Shown: piece after piece, positions 25,975 to 34,786 of the stretch
Layout: the number at the start of each line of letters is the position of its first letter
Position numbering within the stretch: the stretch's first letter is position 1
Source: Thiodubiliella sp900128405
Lineage (GTDB): Bacteria > Pseudomonadota > Gammaproteobacteria > PS1 > Pseudothioglobaceae
Length of the DNA stretch: 64,000 nucleotides
Reading direction: 5' to 3'
Assembly (NCBI GenBank): GCA_963682085.1
Contig: OY821614.1
Location: 806,001-870,000, forward strand
Notes under the pieces: model-generated
Told to the model about the DNA's origin: nothing
The model's input: only the letters and a program-made list of their open reading frames with translations
Database searches by the model: none
Program-made: the position numbers and the translations under genes

Positions 25975-26334
25975 TTATTTATTTAAAGCCACTTTCGCCT
26001 GATCAGCAATCTTAGCAAATGCTGCTTTGTCAAAAATTGCAATATCTGATAAAACTTTACGATCAATTTCAATACCTGCTTTGCTCATACCATTAATCAT
26101 TTTTGAATAACTCAATCCATTATTACGGGCCTCTGCGTTAATACGCACAATCCAAAGCCTGCGAAACTGACGGCGTCTTTGACGACGGTCTCTATACGCA
26201 TATTGACCTGCTTTAATAACTGCTTGTTTAGCAACACGATAGACTTTTGACCTTGCGCCATAATAGCCTTTCGCTTTCTTTAAAATTTTCTTGTGTTTTG
26301 CGTGTGCTTGCACACCTCTTGATACTCTTGCCAT
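25975..26334 (-). CDS. rplT: 50S ribosomal protein L20
   Basis: 119 residues, very basic. The N-terminus is the family's long RNA-binding tail (MARVSRGVQAHAKHKKILK) followed by the globular domain with ARNNGLSYSKMINGM. L20 is an early 50S assembly protein and in enterics represses its own operon through the leader of rpmI. Confidence 0.97.
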   Translation of the reverse strand: MARVSRGVQAHAKHKKILKKAKGYYGARSKVYRVAKQAVIKAGQYAYRDRRQRRRQFRRLWIVRINAEARNNGLSYSKMINGMSKAGIEIDRKVLSDIAIFDKAAFAKIADQAKVALNK

Positions 26335-26351
26335 TTTCTTATACTCCTAAA

Positions 26352-26549
26352 TTAACTATACGGTAACATTTTACGAACCATTGGGACATCAGCCTTTTCA
26401 ACTGTGTCTGGCGCGCGCAAACTGCGTTTTCTAGAAGTACTCTTTTTGGTCAAAATATGACGCAAGTGCGAGTGTTTACATTTATAACCGCCACTGGCAG
26501 TTTTTTTGAAGCGCTTTGCAGCCCCTCTATTGGTTTTTAACTTTGGCAT
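26352..26549 (-). CDS. rpmI: 50S ribosomal protein L35
   Basis: 65 residues; MPKLKTNRGAAKRFKKT and HLRHILTKKSTSRKR are family landmarks. It lies between infC and rplT with a strong AAGGAGAAAATT leader. The 73-bp gap to infC contains an inverted repeat centred near 26587 (ATCATTCTTAAGAATGAT) that could take part in L20-type control. Confidence 0.96.
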   Translation of the reverse strand: MPKLKTNRGAAKRFKKTASGGYKCKHSHLRHILTKKSTSRKRSLRAPDTVEKADVPMVRKMLPYS

Positions 26550-26622
26550 AATTTTCTCCTTGTCCTTTGGACATATTCATCATTCTTAAGAATGATTTTA
26601 TTAAACATAAAATAAGCGGCGC

Positions 26623-27147
26623 TTACTTTTTCTTCGATTTGGGTGCCAGCATCATGCCTAGCTGACGACCCTCCATCTTTGCTTTTTGCTCTACATTGGC
26701 AAATTCTTCTGTGTCTTTCTCAATTCTGTCTAGCATATCCATCCCTAACTCACGATGCTGCATTTCACGACCACGGAACCAAATGCTGACTTTAACTTTG
26801 TCACCATTATCTAAAAATTTAACCAAATTCCTAAACTTAATTTGGTAATCACCTTCTTCTGTGCCGGGGCGATATTTAATGGTTTTAACTGTGGTTTTCT
26901 TTTGTCTCTTCTTTTGATCGCTTAGTTGTTTCTTTTGTTCATAGCGATACTTACCAAAATCCATCACCTTGCAAACAGGGGGGTCTGCATTCGGCGATAC
27001 TTCCACTAAATCCAGTCCGGATTTTTTTGCCATTTCCAGTGCTTTGATTGTGCTCAACACGCCAGCTTGTTCACCCTTGCTATCAATCAAACGCACTTTA
27101 GATACTTTGATGTGTTGGTTAATGCGTATTCTATTTGGTTTTTTAAT
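26623..27147 (-). CDS. infC: Translation initiation factor IF-3, AUU start codon
   Basis: The first conventional start (GTG at 27096) would cut off the conserved opening PNRIRINQHIKVSKVRLID. Reading back in frame reaches ATT at 27147, preceded by AGAGGA at about 6 bases and only 2 bp after the thrS stop. This gives 174 residues. Use of AUU, which IF-3 itself discriminates against, is the known self-regulation of infC in E. coli. The NTD with YRYEQKK linker and the CTD with KVSIWFRGREMQH are present. Confidence 0.93.
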   Translation of the reverse strand: MKKPNRIRINQHIKVSKVRLIDSKGEQAGVLSTIKALEMAKKSGLDLVEVSPNADPPVCKVMDFGKYRYEQKKQLSDQKKRQKKTTVKTIKYRPGTEEGDYQIKFRNLVKFLDNGDKVKVSIWFRGREMQHRELGMDMLDRIEKDTEEFANVEQKAKMEGRQLGMMLAPKSKKK

Positions 27148-27149
27148 GA

Positions 27150-29042
27150 TTAATCCTCTTTTACTAACTTAATAAATGCCTCAATTGACATAGAACCGAG
27201 GTCTTCTCCACCGCGTTTTCGCACTGAAATTTCATTGTTTTCCATCTCTCTATCGCCCACAACCAATAAATAAGGAAAGCGCTGCATAGAATGTTCTCGT
27301 ATTTTAAAGCCTATCTTCTCATTCCGCAAGTCCGAAATCACTCTAAACCCTTGTTTTTTTAATTTTTTCTCAACATTGATAGAAAAATCAGCTTGTTTTT
27401 CAGAAATATTTAAAATAACCGCTTGAATTGGTGCCAGCCAAGAGGGAAATGCACCCTCATAATGTTCAATCAAAATCCCCACAAATCGCTCTAATGAACC
27501 AACGATTGCACGATGTAACATCACGGGGGTTTGTTTAGACCCATCTTCGGCAATAAACTGTGCATCTAAACGCTCCGGCATGGAAAAATCTACCTGTAAA
27601 GTGCCACATTGCCATTCTCTATCTAAGCAATCTTTAAGCACAAATTCAATTTTTGGCCCGTAAAAAGCACCTTCGCCCTCTTGCAATTCCCACTCAATGC
27701 CTTTGTCATTTAAAGCTTGTGCAAGTGCCGCTTCTGCCTTGTCCCACACTGCATCTGACCCTACTCGTTTTTCTGGGCGAGTAGAAAGTTTAATATCAAT
27801 ATTTTCAAAACCAAAATGCCGGTAAACGCCAAAAGTTAAATCAATAAAAGTAGAGACTTCACTCTGAATTTGTGCTTCGCTACAAAAAATATGCCCATCA
27901 TCTTGCACAAAATTACGCACCCGCATAATGCCATGCAATGTGCCCGATGGTTCGTTACGATGACAAGAGCCAAACTCTGCTAAACGCAGTGGCAAATCAC
28001 GATAAGATTTAAGCCCTTGATTGTAAATTTGAATGTGTGCTGGGCAATTCATCGGTTTAACCGCATAATCACGATTTTCACTACTGGTGGTAAACATTGC
28101 ATCGCCAAACTTATCCCAATGCCCTGATTTTTCCCAAAGACTTTTATCAATCAACTGTGGTGTATGCACTTCCTTGTAATCATTATCTTTAAAAACACCC
28201 CGCATATATTGCTCAACAATTTGATACAGCGTCCACCCTTTTTCATGCCAAAACACCATACCCGGTGCCTCTTCTTGCATGTGAAACAAATCTTGTGTTT
28301 TGCCAATTTTTCGATGATCACGCTTTTCAGCTTCTTCCAATCTGTGTAAATGTGTTTCTAAATCTTGTTTGCTTGCCCAAGCCGTGCCATATACTCGCTG
28401 TAACATCTCATTATTAGAATCACCACGCCAATAAGCCCCTGCTAATTTCATTAATTTAAAGGCTTTAAGTTTGGCAGTTGAAGGCACATGTGGCCCACGG
28501 CAAAGGTCGATAAAATCACCTTGTTTGTATAAGGATAAGACTTGTTCTGCAGGAATAGATTCGATAATTTCCGCCTTATAATACTCACCCTTATCCTTAA
28601 AAAATTGCACCGCCTCATCACGCGACATCTCACTTCGCTCAATCTTGAGATTTTGCTTAACCAACTTGTTCATATTTTTTTCAATCTTGGCTAAATCCCC
28701 TTCTGAAAAACCACCTTTATACGCAAAATCATAATAAAAACCTTCTTTAATCACCGGGCCAATCGTAACCTGTGCATCAGGATAAAGCATTTGTGTCGCT
28801 TGCGCTAACAAGTGTGCTGTAGAATGACGAATTACCTCAAGCCCTTCTGCGTCCTTATCAGTAATAATAGACAAAGTGCTATTGACTTCAATCATAAATG
28901 AAGCATCTACTAACTCGCCATTCACCTTACCAGCAAGCGTTGCCTTAGCCAAGCCTGAGCCAATTGACTTAGCAACTTCAAATACACTAACCGCTTGATC
29001 AAAAGATTTTTCAGTTCCATCTGGCAGAGTAATTATTGGCAT
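27150..29042 (-). CDS. thrS: Threonyl-tRNA synthetase
   Basis: 630 residues (642 in E. coli). It has an N-terminal TGS domain (about 1-60) and an editing domain with the HSTAHLLAQA zinc-like motif at about 76-85. The class II catalytic core contains MNCPAHIQIY, the RLAEFGSCHRNEPSG motif 2 and LHRAIVGSLERF motif 3, followed by a C-terminal anticodon domain. It heads the operon. The 122-bp leader is AT-rich; I cannot assign an operator with confidence. Confidence 0.97.
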   Translation of the reverse strand: MPIITLPDGTEKSFDQAVSVFEVAKSIGSGLAKATLAGKVNGELVDASFMIEVNSTLSIITDKDAEGLEVIRHSTAHLLAQATQMLYPDAQVTIGPVIKEGFYYDFAYKGGFSEGDLAKIEKNMNKLVKQNLKIERSEMSRDEAVQFFKDKGEYYKAEIIESIPAEQVLSLYKQGDFIDLCRGPHVPSTAKLKAFKLMKLAGAYWRGDSNNEMLQRVYGTAWASKQDLETHLHRLEEAEKRDHRKIGKTQDLFHMQEEAPGMVFWHEKGWTLYQIVEQYMRGVFKDNDYKEVHTPQLIDKSLWEKSGHWDKFGDAMFTTSSENRDYAVKPMNCPAHIQIYNQGLKSYRDLPLRLAEFGSCHRNEPSGTLHGIMRVRNFVQDDGHIFCSEAQIQSEVSTFIDLTFGVYRHFGFENIDIKLSTRPEKRVGSDAVWDKAEAALAQALNDKGIEWELQEGEGAFYGPKIEFVLKDCLDREWQCGTLQVDFSMPERLDAQFIAEDGSKQTPVMLHRAIVGSLERFVGILIEHYEGAFPSWLAPIQAVILNISEKQADFSINVEKKLKKQGFRVISDLRNEKIGFKIREHSMQRFPYLLVVGDREMENNEISVRKRGGEDLGSMSIEAFIKLVKED

Positions 29043-29164
29043 GAATAAATCGTAAAAAAATAAAAAGATGAATTTTACCTTATTATTGATACACTTGACT
29101 TCTGTGTAACTTCTAAAAACAATAAATTAATTAAGTTGTTTAACACCCCTGTATTCACGATATT

Positions 29165-29434
29165 TTACAAAGTAATAACAGTTCTATGAATATCAAGTGC
29201 AGTTGTGCCACAAGAAAAACCATTTAAAGCCCTGATTACAATAGAATTTGCTTTATCACTGTGCCAACCTAATTCTTTTAAAAATTTAACTATAGGAAAA
29301 TGAGTAGTGGTATTAGTTTTTACTTGTGCACCATCAATGGCAGATTCAACGGTAGATATAGCATAATCTTGCTCTATAAGCGCTATTGCAAGCCTTAAAG
29401 TTACTTCAGCTTCTGGCATTTTATCTTTTTTCAA
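29165..29434 (-). CDS. Small unknown protein in cassette-like block
   Basis: 89 residues from the TTG at 29434, or 84 from the ATG at 29419; neither has a strong ribosome-binding site. The protein is soluble, with EAEVTLRLAIALIEQD and VESAIDGAQVKT as its most patterned parts. I do not recognise the family. It is last in the run of four short same-strand genes whose gaps contain attC-like sequence. It may be a truncated form of a larger protein. Confidence 0.45.
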   Translation of the reverse strand: MKKDKMPEAEVTLRLAIALIEQDYAISTVESAIDGAQVKTNTTTHFPIVKFLKELGWHSDKANSIVIRALNGFSCGTTALDIHRTVITL

Positions 29435-29535
29435 CGCTCTGACTCTTTTTAGGTGTATAACGCTTCTTCGCTCCCAAACTCCGCTTAGAAATGCATATTT
29501 ATTTTAGCTTTTTCTTTAGTCTCATTAATCCTAAT

Positions 29536-29560
29536 TTACACGCTGTGCGTGGGATCGAGG
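29536..29560. repeat. REP-like palindrome
   Basis: TTACACGCTGTGCGTGGGATCGAGG is a copy of the dispersed palindrome, lying directly after the 29568-30047 gene. Confidence 0.6.
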
Positions 29561-29567
29561 ATAATAA

Positions 29568-30047
29568 CTAACTATGAAAATGCTTCTTTTCCACTAATTT
29601 CCCAAATTCTCTGAATTTAACGAATGGAGGGCTTTTTATCCCTCTTCTTTTAAACCATCCTTCAAGAAATATAAAATATTTATTAACTTCTTCATTTTGA
29701 TATAAAACCAAGCACTCATAACTTGCTAAATCAACATCTTTTATAGTAACCAATCCTAAATAATATTGCTTTGCAAGAATGTCAAATATTGTGATCAATT
29801 TATCAAGTTTTCTTTCATTGTCTGACCCGTGAAAGTCATCATCATATATAAATTCAGCATATTCTATTTGATAATATATTTCACTTAATTCTTTATCATT
29901 ATAAATTTTCCATAGCACATTAGAAACTATTTCAGTTCGCCTCTGGTTATTAGCTTTTCTTAATTGCCAATAATTAAGATACAAACCAACAGCGGCAAAT
30001 AAAATGGCTATTATTTTTAGAAAATCTGTTAAAGGTATTTCAAACAT
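29568..30047 (-). CDS. Single-pass membrane protein of unknown function
   Basis: 159 residues. One N-terminal membrane helix (about 7-25: DFLKIIAILFAAVGLYLNYW) precedes a cytosolic helical domain rich in acidic and aromatic residues (ELSEIYYQIEYAEFIYDDDF). The layout, a short anchor followed by QLRKANNQRRTEIVSNVLW, is like small DUF-type membrane proteins common in integron cassettes and defence-poor islands. No function can be assigned. It starts 32 bp after an attC-like site. Confidence 0.6.
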   Translation of the reverse strand: MFEIPLTDFLKIIAILFAAVGLYLNYWQLRKANNQRRTEIVSNVLWKIYNDKELSEIYYQIEYAEFIYDDDFHGSDNERKLDKLITIFDILAKQYYLGLVTIKDVDLASYECLVLYQNEEVNKYFIFLEGWFKRRGIKSPPFVKFREFGKLVEKKHFHS

Positions 30048-30078
30048 ATTATCTTATGTGCCTCATAATTTTATTTTT

Positions 30079-30134
30079 ATTTAACGCTTAAATTTAGCTG
30101 TCACATTAGTAGTCAACTGGAATGATTTACTATG
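30079..30134 (-). other. Integron attC-like recombination site
   Basis: Read on the minus strand, this 56-bp stretch has the attC layout: AATCATTCCAGTTGAC near one end, GCTAAATTTAAGC near the other, closing with GCGTTAAAT, which fits the R' consensus GTTRRRY. The two arms are imperfectly complementary with unpaired bases, as in attC sites. The R'' end (AGTAA where TAAC is expected) is decayed. It lies between two short same-strand genes. No integrase gene is in the window. Confidence 0.55.
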
Positions 30135-30198
30135 TTTTCATCTTTTCGCATAGTTTTTTCTGAATGCTTCCTTTGCTTCGTAATTTATGTTTCTATGT

Positions 30199-30225
30199 AT
30201 TCCCACGCACAGCGTGGGAACGAGA
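30199..30225. repeat. REP-like palindrome, most intact copy
   Basis: TTCCCACGCACAGCGTGGGAA is a near-perfect hairpin (TTCCCACGC/GCGTGGGAA with a short loop), lying 12 bp from the stop of the cupin gene. It is the clearest copy of the dispersed family. Confidence 0.75.
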
Positions 30226-30236
30226 GCAAATAAAGC

Positions 30237-30587
30237 TTAGAAATGAGACAAAAAATCACCATCAATTATCAATAAATGAACACCATTTTTTGTAACCGAA
30301 CGATGGGAACTTAAGTCATCAGAAACAATATATGACATTCCTTCAAGTAAAATAGATTTCTCCCCATTTTCCAATTCATTTATTACCTCACCCTTGAGGC
30401 AATAAACTATATGCCCTTTTTTACACCAGTGATTAGCTTTGTAGTTTTTTGAGTATTCCACATATCTAATTCGCAAACCTTTAAATTGTATTGTTTGCCA
30501 ATATGCCACGCCTGTCTCTCCCATGTGTTCTGTTTTCTGAACACCTTTCCAGTCTATTGTTTGAAAAGGAATATTTAAATTTTTCAT
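30237..30587 (-). CDS. DHCW-motif cupin protein
   Basis: 116 residues from the ATG at 30587, where the protein opens MKNLNIPFQTIDW as in the family; a GTG 18 bp upstream is possible. A small single-domain beta-barrel cupin with HMGETGVAYW and NHWCKKGHIVYCLKGEV, matching the DHCW-motif cupins apart from N for D in the name motif. The metal ligand pattern suggests a bound metal; the reaction is unknown. It sits between attC-like sequences, consistent with a mobile cassette. Confidence 0.7.
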   Translation of the reverse strand: MKNLNIPFQTIDWKGVQKTEHMGETGVAYWQTIQFKGLRIRYVEYSKNYKANHWCKKGHIVYCLKGEVINELENGEKSILLEGMSYIVSDDLSSHRSVTKNGVHLLIIDGDFLSHF

Positions 30588-30600
30588 GCTATTTCTATTT

Positions 30601-30635
30601 GGCACCTAGCAATCGGCTGGAATGATTTGTTAGAC
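30601..30635 (-). other. Half attC-like site at the end of the 97-codon gene
   Basis: On the minus strand GTCTAAC is followed by AAATCATTCCAGCCGATTG. GTCTAAC fits the R'' core, and the stop codon TAA of the upstream gene lies inside it, as is common in integron cassettes. The wording matches the first half of the classical aadA-type attC. The second half is missing or reduced to CTAGGTGCC. Confidence 0.5.
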
Positions 30636-30923
30636 ATTTTTTAACACTTCTTCAATTTCATTAATAGAAAAGTTCCCATATTTATTATAAATTTCTATTG
30701 TGTTTTTTGATACATTAGATTTACCATTTATCCCTGCAATAGATTTAAAATTGCCCACCTTAGCACTAATATTTTCAGCACTTAATTTTGTATCTTGTTC
30801 CATTTTTCTACATTCAGATATCTGCTCTCCTTTTGGGAATCCCTTTTGCTCTAATTTTTTAAATATACAAAGGCACTCTAATTCGTTTTTATCATTCCAT
30901 TCTGAATTTTTTCTATAAGCCAT
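30630..30923 (-). CDS. Small unknown protein, possibly the N-terminal part of a nuclease
   Basis: 97 residues with a good GGAG ribosome-binding site. The opening (MAYRKNSEWNDKNELECLCIF) and SAENISAKVGNFKSIAGI recall the N-terminal region found on some HNH or restriction-type nucleases, but no catalytic domain follows. It may be a truncated gene or a free-standing domain. A TATAAT upstream (after the recJ terminator-like hairpin) could give it its own promoter. Its stop codon falls in an attC-like core. Confidence 0.5.
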   Translation of the reverse strand: MAYRKNSEWNDKNELECLCIFKKLEQKGFPKGEQISECRKMEQDTKLSAENISAKVGNFKSIAGINGKSNVSKNTIEIYNKYGNFSINEIEEVLKNV

Positions 30924-30995
30924 AATTACTCCATTAGTAATTTAAATTTAATAAAAATTATAACAGAAAGCGAATTTTCTGTTTAGGTGATTCTG

Positions 30996-32693
30996 TTAAT
31001 CGCATTCATAGACTTGTTCAACCATAAGTTGTAAATTGGTGTTGCCACGCCATTCGTTGATGGATAGTTTGTAGGCGAGTTGGATTGTTGTGGTTTTAAT
31101 GGGGGGTTGGAAGAAAGCGATGGCATCGTGGATGGTGGGGGTGTTGGTGAGTTTTAGGCGGCATTTTAGGTGTTTTTCGCCGACTACTTTTTGTTCAATT
31201 AACTCAAATTTGCCGTAAAAGATGGGTTCTTCAAAGCCTTGCCCCCAAGGGCCTGCTTTGACTAGTAATTGGGCGTTGTGGAGGGAGATGTCGGGGGCTT
31301 CGAGGGGGCCATCGGTGAGGAGTTCGACTTTGGGGATTTGGTTGTTGAGGTGGGTTTGGATGGTGTTGGCAAAGGCGGTTTTGAATTGGGGGAAGTTGGC
31401 TTTTTTGATGCTTAGGCCTGCTGCCATGGCGTGACCGCCGAATTTTAGGATTAAATTGGGGGTTTGTCTGTCGATTAGGTCTAATAAATCTTTGATATGG
31501 ACGCTAGGGATGGAGCGGATTGAGCCTTTTAAATTGGCACCTGATTGGGCGAAGACTGCGACTGGGCAGTGGTAATCTTCTTTGAGTTTTCCAGCGACAA
31601 TGCCAACAATGCCTTCGTGCCATGAGGGGTCAAATAGGCTGAGGGCGAATTTGCCTATTTCAACGGATTGTGTGTCAACAATGGCTTGTGCTTCGGCTTG
31701 CATGCGGGTTTGCTCTTCTTTGCGGGTTTGGTTAAATTGCTCTAACTCGGCGGCATAACGGCGTGCGTCGTTCATATCATCGGTGAGTAAGCATTTAATG
31801 CCACGGGAAATGTCGCTTAGACGGCCAGCGGCGTTTAGGCGGGGCCCGATGGCAAAGCCTAAATCGCTGGCTTGTAGGCTTTGTGCGGGGCGGTTGGCAA
31901 TTTCTAAGAGTGCCAAAATACCGGGAGAACATTGTTTAAGGCGGATGCGTTGTAATCCTTGGTCTATTAAAATCCTGTTGTTTTGGTCAAGCTTAACCAC
32001 ATCGGCTACGGTGCCAAGTGCGACCAAATCTAATACTGTGCGTAAATCGGGCAGGGGAATGTTGTGTTTGGTGAAGTAATCGCTTGTGTTCAGGTGGGTT
32101 TTTAGTGCGGACATTAGATAGAAGCATACGCCAACGCCTGCCAAATTTTTGCTTAAAAATTCACAATTTTCAAGGTTGGGGTTGATGATTGCATTTGCCT
32201 CAGGTAGGGTTTTGCTGGGCAGGTGGTGGTCGGTGATAATCACTTGAATATCGGATTTTTTTGCCAATTCAACGCCGTCAAAACTGGAAATGCCGTTGTC
32301 AACAGTGATAATCAAATCAGGCTGTTTTTCCTTAATTGCCAATTTCACAATCTCAGGGCTGAGCCCGTAACCGTGTTCAAATCGATTGGGGACTAAGAAA
32401 TCAACAAATTTTGCCCCCATTAGCCGCAATGATTTCACCGCTACCACCGATGCAGTTGCCCCATCGCAATCAAAATCGCCGACAATTAAAATTCTTTTTT
32501 GTTCAATTAGGGCGTGCTCTAATAAGGTTAATGCTGTGCCTAATTGTTCAAATTTGGGTTTTAATAATCCCGTTAAACTTAAAGAAAGTTGTGCCTCAGA
32601 AACGCCTCTAGCACTGTAAATTTTCTTTAAAAATGAAGGGATATCATCTGAGTAAGAGGCAAATAAAGCGTCGTCTAGTTTTCTGGTTAGCAT
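30996..32693 (-). CDS. recJ: Single-stranded-DNA exonuclease RecJ
   Basis: 565 residues (577 in E. coli). DHH-family motif I is VGDFDCDGATA (about 72-82), motif III is ITDHHLPS, and DHHA1-type GGHAMAAG is near 418. It is a 5'-3' single-strand exonuclease used in RecF-pathway and mismatch repair. It overlaps thiO by 7 bp. A weak hairpin (CAGAAA/TTTCTG) followed by T-rich sequence lies just past the stop. Confidence 0.95.
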   Translation of the reverse strand: MLTRKLDDALFASYSDDIPSFLKKIYSARGVSEAQLSLSLTGLLKPKFEQLGTALTLLEHALIEQKRILIVGDFDCDGATASVVAVKSLRLMGAKFVDFLVPNRFEHGYGLSPEIVKLAIKEKQPDLIITVDNGISSFDGVELAKKSDIQVIITDHHLPSKTLPEANAIINPNLENCEFLSKNLAGVGVCFYLMSALKTHLNTSDYFTKHNIPLPDLRTVLDLVALGTVADVVKLDQNNRILIDQGLQRIRLKQCSPGILALLEIANRPAQSLQASDLGFAIGPRLNAAGRLSDISRGIKCLLTDDMNDARRYAAELEQFNQTRKEEQTRMQAEAQAIVDTQSVEIGKFALSLFDPSWHEGIVGIVAGKLKEDYHCPVAVFAQSGANLKGSIRSIPSVHIKDLLDLIDRQTPNLILKFGGHAMAAGLSIKKANFPQFKTAFANTIQTHLNNQIPKVELLTDGPLEAPDISLHNAQLLVKAGPWGQGFEEPIFYGKFELIEQKVVGEKHLKCRLKLTNTPTIHDAIAFFQPPIKTTTIQLAYKLSINEWRGNTNLQLMVEQVYECD

Positions 32694-33664
32694 AGTAATT
32701 TCTTTATCCTATTGGCACTTTCAGGTGCCATATTTAAGCCGTTGCGAAAATGCCCAGCATTGATATACAAACTTGCCAATTGTGGATGTTTTCCAACAAT
32801 GACATCTGCACTACTGGCAGGTCGAAAACCTGCCCAGTGATGTTCGATATTGGCATTTTTTAATGAGGGAAATCGATTAACTGCAAATGCCAACAAATCA
32901 ACACCTACTTGCGTCCCGATACTACGGTCAAAGCCAACATTTTCCATGGTAGAGCCAATCAAAAGTCGCCCGTCTTTTCTAGGAATAATATACCTACCTT
33001 GATCAAGAATAATATGCTCAACCACGCCTACTTTGGCTTTAATCACAATCATCTGCCCTTTTATCGGGTAAATAGTGTCTTTAATATCCAGCAAAGACGA
33101 ACTCCATGCACCACTGCAAACAATCGTATTATCAGCACAATGCTTTTTATTTTCAGTAATCGCCCCCAGCACTGTGCCCTTCTCAGTTATTAAATCATTC
33201 ACTTGCGTATGCTCAACAATCTGCACCCCCAATTTAAGAATATCGGCTTTTAATGCCTTTAACAACCTCGGATTACGCACTTGTGCAATGTTCTTAAACA
33301 AGGCACCTTTGTCATGCACTTGAAAATCAAGCAGATGTTTGCCCATCCATTGTTGCGCCTCAGGCGTGTCGTATTTATCCATCATCAACAACCCACAACG
33401 AATATATTCTGGGTCAATGCCCGTATTTTCAAACAATTCTGCACATAATTGCGCATAAACCACCTGTGATGCCTCGCTCAATTCATTCACCAAATCACTA
33501 TACAACCAAGGGTAAAGCGGACTGATAATACCACCCCCTGCCCAAGAAGACTCCTTACCACACTCCCTCTGGTCTAACAAAGTTACCTTTGCACCCGCCA
33601 TAGCCAACGCCCTTGCAGTCGTTATCCCAATCACGCCACCGCCAATGATTAAACAATCACTCAT
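32687..33664 (-). CDS. thiO: Glycine oxidase ThiO / FAD-dependent amine oxidase
   Basis: A 325-residue FAD enzyme of the DAO family. The dinucleotide motif IIGGGVIGITTARAL is at the N-terminus, followed by ESSWAGGGIISP, where the flavin stacks, and the C-terminal GHFRNGLNMAPESA. ThiO makes the iminoglycine for thiazole synthesis in thiamine biosynthesis. It is a little shorter than typical ThiO (about 350-370). No thiG/thiS is adjacent, so the assignment rests on family resemblance. Confidence 0.82.
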   Translation of the reverse strand: MSDCLIIGGGVIGITTARALAMAGAKVTLLDQRECGKESSWAGGGIISPLYPWLYSDLVNELSEASQVVYAQLCAELFENTGIDPEYIRCGLLMMDKYDTPEAQQWMGKHLLDFQVHDKGALFKNIAQVRNPRLLKALKADILKLGVQIVEHTQVNDLITEKGTVLGAITENKKHCADNTIVCSGAWSSSLLDIKDTIYPIKGQMIVIKAKVGVVEHIILDQGRYIIPRKDGRLLIGSTMENVGFDRSIGTQVGVDLLAFAVNRFPSLKNANIEHHWAGFRPASSADVIVGKHPQLASLYINAGHFRNGLNMAPESANRIKKLLC

Positions 33665-33891
33665 TAATACAACTTTTTAACAACCTGTATAAAAATGCCA
33701 ATCTTTATTAAACTTTCTTTTTTCATTATCCTTGCCCCGCCAATTTAACTGGATATTATAGCCTGTTCAATTTTTTATCTACACGATAAAATCCCAACAT
33801 TGGGCAAATCTTAAAGCCGCCCATTTTGTCATTGGATTGACAAATTTAATAAAAAAATGGGTTTAATGATAACAGGCACTCAATTTTATTT

Positions 33892-34785
33892 TTAATTCTT
33901 TTTTGTCAAAAAGTCTAATTTAATATTATTAAGCACAATTAAAGCAAAAATAGTCATTAGCACACCTAAAAAAGTAGTCCATTGCAATGTTTCATTTAAA
34001 AATAGGATACTTGACCCAAGTGCAAAAAAAGGCACCAAAAAAGTAAATACACTAGCCTTCTTAGAGCCCAAGTTGTGAACACTAATAAAATAAACTGTCG
34101 TGGCAAAGGTGGTAGAACCCAAGCTAACAATCACAAAATAAATCCAAAAAACACGATCCATAGCAAACACCGACCCATGTGTTGGTTGAAAAAATAACAA
34201 CCCATCTAACAGTGTGGTAATTAGATAAATATAAAAACTCAGCACCAGCGGATTGAGTAACTTGGTGTAACTACTGGTAATGGACACAAGTGCCCAAAAC
34301 AAAGCGGCACCTACCATATATAAATTGCTAATTGCAAATATTTCACTTAATTGAAAACGCCAAATACCCATAGTAATTAACACACCTGTGGCTGCCAAAA
34401 GCAATGCCAGCCAATCTTTGAATAGTGGTTTTTTTTGTTTACTAAATAACATCAACAAATAAACCAAAATTGGCATTAATGTTGTTACCACAGCACCTGC
34501 TAAACCGGGTGCACCATGAGTAGCACTTAAAAAATAATAATTTGAATAAAGCACTAAAAACAAAGAGGCAATACAAGCAATGACGAAATCAATAAACCCA
34601 ATCTTAAAAGACAATCGCATCCACCATAACACAGGCACCATAGATAGCGTGACAAAAAAATATCGGTAAGTAATAAACTCATGCACATCTACATAAGTGG
34701 ACAAAATATTGGCAATTGGCCATGAGGCTCCCCAAAAAAACATTGCCAAAATTAACCATAAAAATTGTTGTTGTTTAGTATTCAT
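33892..34785 (-). CDS. EamA/DMT-family transporter whose start abuts a MITE
   Basis: 297 residues, ten membrane helices in two EamA halves (FWGASWPIANILSTY, GAPGLAGAVVTTLMPILVYL, SFYIYLITTLLDGLLFF, TFLVPFFALGSSILFLNETLQW). Substrate unknown. The start codon lies inside the 5-bp target duplication of the MITE at 34787-34948, so the upstream sequence is now the element's end. AAAGG from its terminal repeat stands 5 bases before ATG and would act as the ribosome-binding site. It is unrelated at sequence level to the EamA gene at 20716. Confidence 0.82.
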   Translation of the reverse strand: MNTKQQQFLWLILAMFFWGASWPIANILSTYVDVHEFITYRYFFVTLSMVPVLWWMRLSFKIGFIDFVIACIASLFLVLYSNYYFLSATHGAPGLAGAVVTTLMPILVYLLMLFSKQKKPLFKDWLALLLAATGVLITMGIWRFQLSEIFAISNLYMVGAALFWALVSITSSYTKLLNPLVLSFYIYLITTLLDGLLFFQPTHGSVFAMDRVFWIYFVIVSLGSTTFATTVYFISVHNLGSKKASVFTFLVPFFALGSSILFLNETLQWTTFLGVLMTIFALIVLNNIKLDFLTKKN

Positions 34786-34786
34786 A

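Noticed and set aside
29100..29130. GTTAAAC after the 29165-29434 gene as another attC end
   Set aside because: The core matches GTTRRRY by chance level; no second arm or pairing is visible within 60-100 bp.
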